Source: an uncultured Verrucomicrobia subdivision 3 bacterium
Lineage (GTDB): Bacteria > Verrucomicrobiota > Verrucomicrobiae > Limisphaerales > CAMLLE01
Reading direction: 5' to 3'
Assembly: GCA_946480555.1 (NCBI GenBank)
Contig: CAMLLE010000143.1
Span: 1-7,291 of the forward strand
Length of the DNA: 7,291 nt
In this document: positions 1-6,500 of the stretch, piece by piece
How positions within the stretch are numbered: position 1 is the stretch's first letter
How the letters are laid out: each line of letters begins with the position of its first letter
The notes under the pieces: generated by a model
What the model saw: only the letters and a program-made list of their open reading frames with translations
Databases searched by the model: none
What the model was told of the DNA's origin: nothing
Translations under genes and position numbers: made by a program

Positions 1-305
1 ACCACCACTCCGGTCGCACCGGCGATGTTCACACCCGCGATCAAGGTGTGTCCGTCCGGCTGACGCCGCGCAGCCGTGACGCCTTCCAAGGCTTTGAACT
101 CCTTCAGCAACCGGCCGAGCCGGATATCGAACTCGCTGTAACCGTGGTGATGCCCGATCAGCACTTTGCCATCGCCAATCAATTGCATGTCGCGCGCCGC
201 AGGCTGGCCGATCGGCACGATCCAGTTCTTCGACTGCTCGCGTTCATCGATGTGCAGCAGCGTGGCGTGGCCTTCGTCGATGGCCAGAAACTCGTGTTGA
301 ATCAT
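1..305 (-). CDS. Beta-propeller-like protein, N-terminal 101 residues only (3' end lies beyond the window)
   Basis: I read this frame by hand from the reverse complement. It opens MIQHEFLAIDEGHATLLHID and continues without a stop to the left edge. The pattern recalls the PQQ/WD40-like propeller proteins common in Verrucomicrobiota and Planctomycetota. Blade-like phrases include NWIVPIG, RDMQLIGDGKVLIGHHHGYSEFD, then a stretch with AARRQPDGHTLIAG. The alternation of 'G-D-G-K-V-L-I' and 'P-D-G-H-T-L-I-A-G' is typical of consecutive blade strands. The ATG overlaps the TGA of the upstream hydrolase gene as ATGA, so translational coupling is likely; upstream of it is a pyrimidine-rich stretch and no Shine-Dalgarno sequence. 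Unlike the other three products it has no signal peptide at this start, so it may stay in the cytoplasm, or the start may be misjudged. The fold call is moderately sure; the function is unknown. Confidence 0.75.
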   Translation of the reverse strand, partial: MIQHEFLAIDEGHATLLHIDEREQSKNWIVPIGQPAARDMQLIGDGKVLIGHHHGYSEFDIRLGRLLKEFKALEGVTAARRQPDGHTLIAGVNIAGATGVV

Positions 306-2047
306 GGGAGAATGAAGAAGGAACGCTCGACCGGTTCGGCCGATTGCAGTTTGGGTTCAACCGTTCGCCCGTATTGCCACGCCACAACAGTGACACGCAT
401 CGGGAGCCTTGCGCGCAGCGGCAGCGGCGTGAAACGCAACCCGCCGTTCTCCACAACGGCCGGGCCTTCGCGGACGAAATAACGGACCGGCGCGCCGGAA
501 TCCGAACTGGCGTTCAGCTTCAGCGATTTCGTGCCGTTCTTCACGCTGGCAATCTCCGGAAACGTGATCTTCTGCGCAGCGCCTTCAGTAAGCTTCAGCG
601 GAATCCGCATCAAGCCCTGCTGCACGGCGCTTCGGAACTGCGCGTCACCGGGATGGCTCGCCAGCAGCCAGATATCGCCCGCGCGCGGATCGGTGGGAAT
701 GCTGCTGCGATTGAAGCGGATCGCGAACTCATGAGCCCCGAGCTGTTCCACGGGACCAACGATTCGCGACAACACGACGCCGCCTTTGGCATGCCTTAAC
801 GGTGCGCCGTTGGTGCGTCCGGCCCATTTGGCCGGATTGCCTCCGGCTGGAACGGAATCGTAGAAGCCACCACCCAAGCGAAATGTCAGCGTGCCATCCA
901 GCGGCGGAACTGAAATGCGCACCTGTTCAGCCGTATTCAAAGTCTGATCAAGCGCTTTGCCATTCTGCACGAAGGTCACGAGCTGCGGCTCTTTCCCAAA
1001 CTGCGGATTGAATCGCTCCGTCACGCGCGCCATCTCGCGATCGAAACACCAGAATGCCTCCGCGCGATCACCTTCAAACTTCGCGAACTTCGCGGCCTTC
1101 GCGTGAGGAACTCCGTTGGTGCGCCAGCGATCCACCAGCCAGCCGTCGCGCCCATGGACCCGCTTCAGCTGGGAAGAACCGTCCCTTGGCAAACGCGCGT
1201 CAGCCGTTTTCCGAATGAACATCGCGAGATAACGCACCAGCCGGTCTGAATAGTCGAAGTGCCCCTGTCCTTCGTCGCAAAGCATCGCAAGCGGCGCGTG
1301 AGGATTGCGCGCGCGAAACGCCAGCGCCGGTGTCAGCCGGTCTTCCCACCATTCGTACTCGCTCATCACCATCAGGCTGGGAATGCCGTCGATCCGCCGC
1401 GCGCCCCAATCCACATTCGGCCGGCCGTTGCCGACGAGATGCGTGTTCGGCGCATCGCCTTTGAGCGACAGAATCGCGAGCGTGCGTTCGGAGTTCCAGG
1501 CGGCGAAGTTCCACGGCATCGAGGCCGACGCGGAATGGCCCATGGGAATGATCGGCGCGGTTCCCAGCTCGGAGTAGCCAGATTCGGCGGCGAAGTCCTT
1601 CAGCAAAGCGGAGAAGCGTTCGTTCGTTGCGTCATTGTTCGTGGAGTTCTGCCAGTAGTCGAAGAACGGCGCGACGTAGAGTTCCGCGATTCCAAGTTTG
1701 GCAAGCGTCTTCCGGAAATCGCGATGTGTGAGAATGCCTTCCTCGATCATGTTGTTCTGCGCGAACACAACGGCGCGAACCCGCTGGCAATTGGGCGGAA
1801 TCCAAAGAAACGCGCGGGCGGATGAGGATGAATTCCCGGCTGGTGAAACTTCCGCAGACCATTGCCAGACAGCGCGACCGGCGTTGTTGAACTGTTGGGC
1901 TGTGGAGGTGGTTGCGAGACTCATTGCGAGCGCAAACACAAACCCGAAGACCAATATGGGGCGGAGCGGCAGCTCTGCCCTACCCACATTCGGTAGGGCG
2001 GAGCTGCCGCTCCGCCCCAATCTCTGAATCACAAGATGCCGCATCAT
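302..2047 (-). CDS. Secreted serine alpha/beta-hydrolase-like protein with C-terminal Ig-like domain
   Basis: The product has 581 residues. After an unusual n-region (residues 11-30 are encoded by a palindromic insert), a hydrophobic core at about 31-45 (ILVFGFVFALAMSLA) and an STAQQ cleavage region mark it as exported. Residues 75-280 look like an alpha/beta-hydrolase: a strand RAVVFAQNNM, the nucleophile elbow PMGHSASA with candidate Ser172, an acidic region CDEGQ (258-261) and candidate catalytic His263 in GQGHFDYSD. An esterase or deacetylase role is inferred from the elbow only. Residues 281-490 hold a second region with AFWCFDREMA. Residues 493-580 (KITFPEIASVKNG to VERSFFIL) resemble the bacterial Ig-like/MBG repeats seen in secreted proteins. 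I chose the first of two adjacent ATGs; the purine-rich AGAAAGCGGGA sits just upstream. The gene lies 16 bases after the beta-helix gene and overlaps the propeller gene by ATGA. The exact family is unsure. Confidence 0.85.
   Translation of the reverse strand: MMRHLVIQRLGRSGSSALPNVGRAELPLRPILVFGFVFALAMSLATTSTAQQFNNAGRAVWQWSAEVSPAGNSSSSARAFLWIPPNCQRVRAVVFAQNNMIEEGILTHRDFRKTLAKLGIAELYVAPFFDYWQNSTNNDATNERFSALLKDFAAESGYSELGTAPIIPMGHSASASMPWNFAAWNSERTLAILSLKGDAPNTHLVGNGRPNVDWGARRIDGIPSLMVMSEYEWWEDRLTPALAFRARNPHAPLAMLCDEGQGHFDYSDRLVRYLAMFIRKTADARLPRDGSSQLKRVHGRDGWLVDRWRTNGVPHAKAAKFAKFEGDRAEAFWCFDREMARVTERFNPQFGKEPQLVTFVQNGKALDQTLNTAEQVRISVPPLDGTLTFRLGGGFYDSVPAGGNPAKWAGRTNGAPLRHAKGGVVLSRIVGPVEQLGAHEFAIRFNRSSIPTDPRAGDIWLLASHPGDAQFRSAVQQGLMRIPLKLTEGAAQKITFPEIASVKNGTKSLKLNASSDSGAPVRYFVREGPAVVENGGLRFTPLPLRARLPMRVTVVAWQYGRTVEPKLQSAEPVERSFFILP
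1076..1102 (-). repeat. Three imperfect 9-bp tandem units (GCGAAGNNN) in the hydrolase gene
   Basis: On the minus strand the sequence reads GCGAAGGCC, GCGAAGTTC, GCGAAGTTT, coding AKA-AKF-AKF at residues 316-324 of the hydrolase. It sits in a linker between the hydrolase-like region and the AFWCFD segment. The phrase PHAKAAKFAKFE resembles low-complexity phrases that recur in Verrucomicrobiota genomes, so it may be a fragment of a dispersed repeat or plain local slippage. Confidence 0.55.
1957..2019. repeat. 63-bp GC-rich palindrome (REP/MITE-like element) inside the hydrolase signal-peptide codons
   Basis: Two 27-base arms (1958-1984 and 1992-2018) are reverse complements with a single mismatch. 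They surround a 7-base loop (1985-1991), and an outer T-A pair at 1957/2019 extends the stem to 28 positions. The arms read GGGGCGGAGCGGCAGCTC and onward to TACC. Because of the symmetry, both strands code nearly the same peptide (GRSGSSALP, then GRAELPLRP). The element is flanked by the 5-bp direct repeat ATTGG on the minus strand (plus 1951-1955 and 2017-2021), which could be a target-site duplication but is short enough to be chance. No T-tract follows, so it is not a typical intrinsic terminator. I have seen similar GGTAGGGCGGAGCTGCCGCTCCGCC palindromes in Verrucomicrobiota, but this is from memory. Confidence 0.85.
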
Positions 2048-2063
2048 TCCCGCTTTCTGGTTC
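2048..2063 (-). other. 16-base intergenic gap with a purine-rich possible ribosome binding site
   Basis: The gap between the beta-helix stop and the hydrolase ATG reads GAACCAGAAAGCGGGA on the minus strand. The AGAAAG/GCGGGA stretch is the only purine-rich sequence just before a start in this window, although it is not a clean AGGAGG. The short gap leaves little room for a separate promoter or terminator and supports co-transcription. Confidence 0.4.
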
Positions 2064-3473
2064 TCAGCGTCCGACTCCGGGTCCCCAATCGCCCGGAGAC
2101 TTTTTCAGCTCCGCATCGGCAAACAGTTTGCCTGCGGTTTTGATTTCGCAGTTCGTCACGGAGTCGCTGCGGATGACTGCGACGTTCGGAATCAAATTCT
2201 CCAGCCGCACGTTGTTCGCTGCAGCGGGCCGGATCGGACTCGACATCTCGGCGTGCGCGGGCATTCCGAAGCCAAACAAGATCGGCACGCTCGGAAAGCC
2301 GCGATCGCCGGAATAGGTCAGCCGCACGACGTGATTCGATCCCGCAATGGTCGCCAGCGCGTGGACCGTGCCTTCCGTTTCACCGCCGTCGAGTTCCAGT
2401 TCGATGTCCGATTCACGGCCACCGCGCAGATAGAGCAGCGGCCCGTGCGCGATGTCGCCACGGCTGCGGCGCACGATCACGTGGGAGCCGAGCAGATAAG
2501 CGCGCTCACATCCGCGCGCAACGCAGTTCTCGATGATCGTTTTGCGCGGGCTGTCATCGCGGGCGCCGATTTCAAAACCGGCCCGCGTGTTCAGCGCCGT
2601 GCAATTGATCAGCGTCACGTTCCCGGCGTTGCCATAGGTTCGAAAGCCATCTTCCGAAAGGCTTTTCATGTAGCCGGGCGTGATCACGTAACGGCCATCG
2701 CGATTCTCGTAAACGGACTTGAAGCCCAGCTCGAACACCGCGCCTTCCGTGTCGCGCAGCATGTCCGTCGTCGAACGCATCACGCCTTCGGCGTAACAAT
2801 CCTCCAGCCGGATGTCCGTGCCGACCTGCACATAGAAGCAATGCCCGAACGCGCGGCTGAACACCTTGCAGCGCCGCAGCGTGCAGCCGTTGCCGAGAAT
2901 CTGAATGCCGCTCTGCTTCTGGATCGGCAGCAGGTTCGGGCCGCCCTTGCCCAGAAGATCGCCGTAGCCATACGGCCAGGAACCGTGGACGAACAGTGTG
3001 ACGTTCTCCAGCGTGTTGCTGGCACCTGCGACGGACAGGATGTTCCCGCTGCTGCCCTTCTGCGGCCCCGTGTTGCGAATCGTCAGGCCATCGAAGCGAT
3101 TCCCCTTTCCAGAAATGATCACGCAACGGATGTAGCTTCGCCCGGGCAGCTTCGAGTAGAGCGTGGTGTCGATCTCGAACGTGACGCCGCGCAGATCGAT
3201 TTCATTGTTGTTGCCGCTGAAGAGGAACATCGGCACAGCCGGACGCGACTGGCGGCGATCCACTCCGGCGCGAATCTTCTCCAGCACCGGGTCCGTCAGG
3301 TAATCCGCCATGCGATACACGCCGGGTTGCATGCGGATTCTCTGGCCGTTGCCTGCGGCAACTTCCGCAAGCTGCGTGAGATTGGAGACGGTGACGGCAG
3401 TTTCCTGCGCGGGGGCGTTGATCGTCAACGCGGCCCAGCCGATTGCGACTGTGATGATCTTCCTGACGTTCAT
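2064..3473 (-). CDS. Secreted right-handed parallel beta-helix protein (pectate-lyase-like fold)
   Basis: From the ATG at 3473 the product has 469 residues. It begins with a clean signal peptide: n-region MNVRK, hydrophobic ITVAIGWAALTI, cleavage near NAPAQ/E (about residue 23). The mature part starts with the 'I-R-M-Q-P-G-V-Y' turn seen at the opening of pectate-lyase-like helices. It then shows successive coils: NNNEIDLRGVTFEI (88-101), NRFDGLTIRNTG (125-136), NTLENVTLFVHGS (153-165), CTLRRCKVFSRAFGHCFYVQ (197-216), IRLEDCYAEG (221-230), NVTLINCTALN (285-295), KTIIENCVARGCERAYLLGS (311-330). The signature WPYGYGDLLGKGG (166-178) and RSTTDML followed by a SLSEDG segment recall an uncharacterised beta-helix family I know from polysaccharide loci of Bacteroidota. 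A lyase, epimerase or binding role is inferred; no catalytic residues can be assigned. An alternative start at 3524 overlaps the upstream stop (ATGA) and would add 17 residues before the signal peptide. A longer extension from 3617 would run deep into the lyase gene and is unlikely. Confidence 0.88.
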   Translation of the reverse strand: MNVRKIITVAIGWAALTINAPAQETAVTVSNLTQLAEVAAGNGQRIRMQPGVYRMADYLTDPVLEKIRAGVDRRQSRPAVPMFLFSGNNNEIDLRGVTFEIDTTLYSKLPGRSYIRCVIISGKGNRFDGLTIRNTGPQKGSSGNILSVAGASNTLENVTLFVHGSWPYGYGDLLGKGGPNLLPIQKQSGIQILGNGCTLRRCKVFSRAFGHCFYVQVGTDIRLEDCYAEGVMRSTTDMLRDTEGAVFELGFKSVYENRDGRYVITPGYMKSLSEDGFRTYGNAGNVTLINCTALNTRAGFEIGARDDSPRKTIIENCVARGCERAYLLGSHVIVRRSRGDIAHGPLLYLRGGRESDIELELDGGETEGTVHALATIAGSNHVVRLTYSGDRGFPSVPILFGFGMPAHAEMSSPIRPAAANNVRLENLIPNVAVIRSDSVTNCEIKTAGKLFADAELKKSPGDWGPGVGR

Positions 3474-3520
3474 TTCAAATCGAATATGAAGCTGCGTGGC
3501 CGCTCGGCCCATTTCAAAGC

Positions 3521-6500
3521 TCATGGATGCACCAGCCGAAAAAATGCACTGACGTTTGAGCCGGCGATTGGAACCACCGCCTGATTCGTCAGAGCGGAAC
3601 CTTCCACCGTCACCCAATTGTTGCTAAGTCCCACCGTCAACGGATTCGCCTGTGTTTCCAGCCTCCAGCCCACGTGCGTCGCAGGCCAGCTGAACTGAAG
3701 TGCATTCCCAAACATGGCCGCACCCACTTGAAATGGCATTCGCGATACCGGCCGCGCGCTGACTTCGGTGGATTCCGCACTTTCCCCAAACGCGTTCGTG
3801 GCGCTGACCACGAAGTAATAGCGCACGCCGTTGCTCAAGCCGGAGTTCGTCAGCGTCAGCCCGGCCCAATCGGCCGCAACGGTAGTGTATGGACCGCCCG
3901 CCACCGTGGATTGCTTCACGTTGTAGCCGGTCGCGTTCGTGGAAGCACTCCAGCTGAGCCGCGCTTCTCCGTCGCCAGGCACAGCGTTCAATCCATCCGG
4001 CGTTTCCGGCACTGGCGGCCAGATTCCAGAGACGCTCACGCAGTCGAACACGGCTGTGTCGAGAAATCCATTGTTGCGCGAGCAAACCGCCAGCCCGGCC
4101 AGCAGCGTGCCATTCATCGAAATGCTGCGCGAGTGGATGACCGTCCAGTTTGTACCGTCTTCGGAAACGGAACCGGTGAAAACATTTCCGGCCCGATTCA
4201 ACTTCAACCAGCAAGGCAGCGCGAGGCCGGACACGTTGGTTGAACCGCTGCTGCTGCCGTTGCCGCCGGTGGAACTGCGAAATACGAATCCGGCGTTGTC
4301 CCGGCCATCGATCATCACAAACGAGTGCTTCGATTCGTTGTCGAGCGACTCGCGCATCGCCAGGCCAATTTTGCTGAGATGGCTGTAGTTCGTTCGGCTG
4401 GCGAGACGCGCAACGATTTCGCCATCGCCGGTGACGTTCACGCACGCAAACCCGAACGAATCGCTGTTCGCGCCGCCGTAATCGAGGCCCGCGCCACGCA
4501 CAACGAACACGCCGTTGGAGTGAATCGCGTGGCCGGGTGTCGTGACGTAACCGGCATCAGCGTAGGTCCAGGGAGGCGGCAGCGCGGGCAAAGTCGCTGC
4601 GCTCGCCACGTCCGAGTCTTCACCGGAACCCATCGCGTTGTTCGCGGCGATCACGTAGTGAAACGGCGTTGCAGCCGGCAAATCGTCATCCGCGAAGGAA
4701 AGGAAACTTGTGCCGACATGGCTGGCGATGTTCGTGAACGGACCTTCCGCGACAACTCCACGCTTCACGTTGTAACTCACGGCTCCGAGGCTGGCGTTCC
4801 AGGAAAGGTCGATGCGGTGGTGCGAAACCGCTTCTGCCCGAATGCCCGTTGGCGGCGCGGGCGCGGTGTCGCTGGGAAAAGCGGCTGCCAGACCGGAATT
4901 GCCACTTTCACCCACCTCGTTTGCAGCCTCGACCTTGTAGAAAAGGAGCTGTCCATTCGTCACTGTGGAATCAATGTGAGTTGGCGCCGTCAGGCCAGGG
5001 GCAATGCTGATGTAAGGTCCGCCGCGGTGAGTCGCGCGTTTCACGTGGTAGCTGATCGCGCCGGGGGCAGCGTTCCAGCTCAATTCCACAACGCCATTGC
5101 TCGCGGTCGCCGAGAGTCCGCGCGGAACCTGCGGCAAACCGGCGACTCGCGGGGGTAACGCGGCGACAAGTGTACCGAAACCCACGTGATCGCGATCGTA
5201 TCGTTCAGCTTGAAAACCGTCTCCAAAGTTCGCGGCGAAGAACGCACGCGTGTTGGTGATGGCCGCCCAGGTCCACGGCGCCGCAACGCCCAGCAGGTTC
5301 TGATACGGATGAAAGGTCTGCTCGTAGAAGGTCAAATCCCAACGCCCACGTCCAACCGAAGTGATGCCGCCGTTGTTGTAGCCGTCACACTGCGGGCCGG
5401 GACTGTAACTGACGGAATTGCTGAGATTATATTTCGCGAGGTACTCGTGACCGGCGTGGATGCGGTTGTTCAGATAGGTCCAAATGTCCACGCCCTGGCA
5501 CCAGGCGATCTGCGCGCCGACGGCGGCGTTGTTCAAGCCAAGGGCCCAATGCCCGATGTCGCGATCTGCCTCGGTGGTCCAGCCGACTGAATGGATGTAG
5601 TTCGGAATGCCCATGTCGCATTGGGTCGGCGCGCCAAACTTCATTGCGTTGATCGCGTCGTTGAACTCCGCCTCGTCTTCGAGAAACACACCGGCGGCCA
5701 TCTGGCAGATCGCGCCAATGTTTCCCCAGTTGCCGCCGCCATACATGTGATTGAGCGGCAGCAGCACGGTTCGGATGAAGTTGCTGCACGTGTTGATCTG
5801 CGCCTGCGACCAACCCGCGCCGGTGTGGCGGATGATTTCCGCCGCGCAAATGAACTTGTGTCCCTGCAAACCGGCGGTGAGCCGCGCGTCGGCGCCGTTG
5901 ATGTTCGTCAGCGTGCCGGACCATGCGTTCAGAATTTGCATCGCTCTATTGGCGTGGGCGACGTTGCCCGTGAGGTACCAGAGCAGCGCGTTTTGATACG
6001 CAGCGCCGCAGTCGTTTTCCCACTGGCCCAAGCTCACGCTGCCGATCGGGCTGCGCGTCACGAACCCGAACGGGCCTTGCATCGAATAGCCGGCGGACGA
6101 CCGCGAATCCGCGAGCAGCGCGTTGTAGCCGTCGAGCCACGGCTGATTTCCGGCGAGAACGTTGGTGCGCATCCGCTCCAGATCTTCCAGCGTGTGCATG
6201 ACTCCGGGATGAATAAAAATCGTGGGCGGGGGCGGTGGCGGTGGCGGACCGTAGCGAATGCGCAACGTGTCGGCGCCAATCGCGCCGCCGGTGTCAACGA
6301 CCTCGAAACTCCAGTTTGTGTCCGTCACACTCGCGGCAAAGGAAAGGCCGTTCGTCAGCAATGCGCCTTCCCAGGTCATCAAATCCCACGCGTTCGTGGA
6401 AGGTTCACCGAGGAAACCCACTTCCAGTTTCGCGCCGGGCATGAAGATCACGTTGCCATCGCTGTAGGTGCCGGAAGCGCCGCTCAAGTTGTCGATGAAG

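Noticed and set aside
48..482. Plus-strand open frame at the left edge
   Set aside because: It lies opposite two convincing minus-strand frames (the propeller and hydrolase genes) and shows no recognisable motif.
1259..1825. Plus-strand 188-codon frame opposite the hydrolase core
   Set aside because: It is Arg-rich, has no domain, and is fully antisense to the hydrolase catalytic region.
1957..2019. The palindrome as an intrinsic terminator between the beta-helix and hydrolase genes
   Set aside because: It lies inside the hydrolase frame, has no T-tract on either side, and the frame continues through it. Some attenuating effect is still possible.
2253..3584. A 443-codon open frame on the plus strand opposite the beta-helix gene
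   Set aside because: Its product is rich in Arg, Ala, His and Val without any domain or signal peptide. It mirrors the minus-strand gene, whose product has clear beta-helix coils. Such antisense frames are common in GC-rich DNA.
3474..3617. N-terminal extension of the beta-helix gene to an ATG at 3617
   Set aside because: It would overlap the lyase gene by almost 100 bases and place a charged, unpatterned segment before the signal peptide. The starts at 3473 or 3524 are better.
6219..6249. A G-quadruplex in the G-rich plus strand
   Set aside because: The tracts are mostly GG doublets explained by proline codons. At best a weak two-tier structure could form, and nothing else supports a role.
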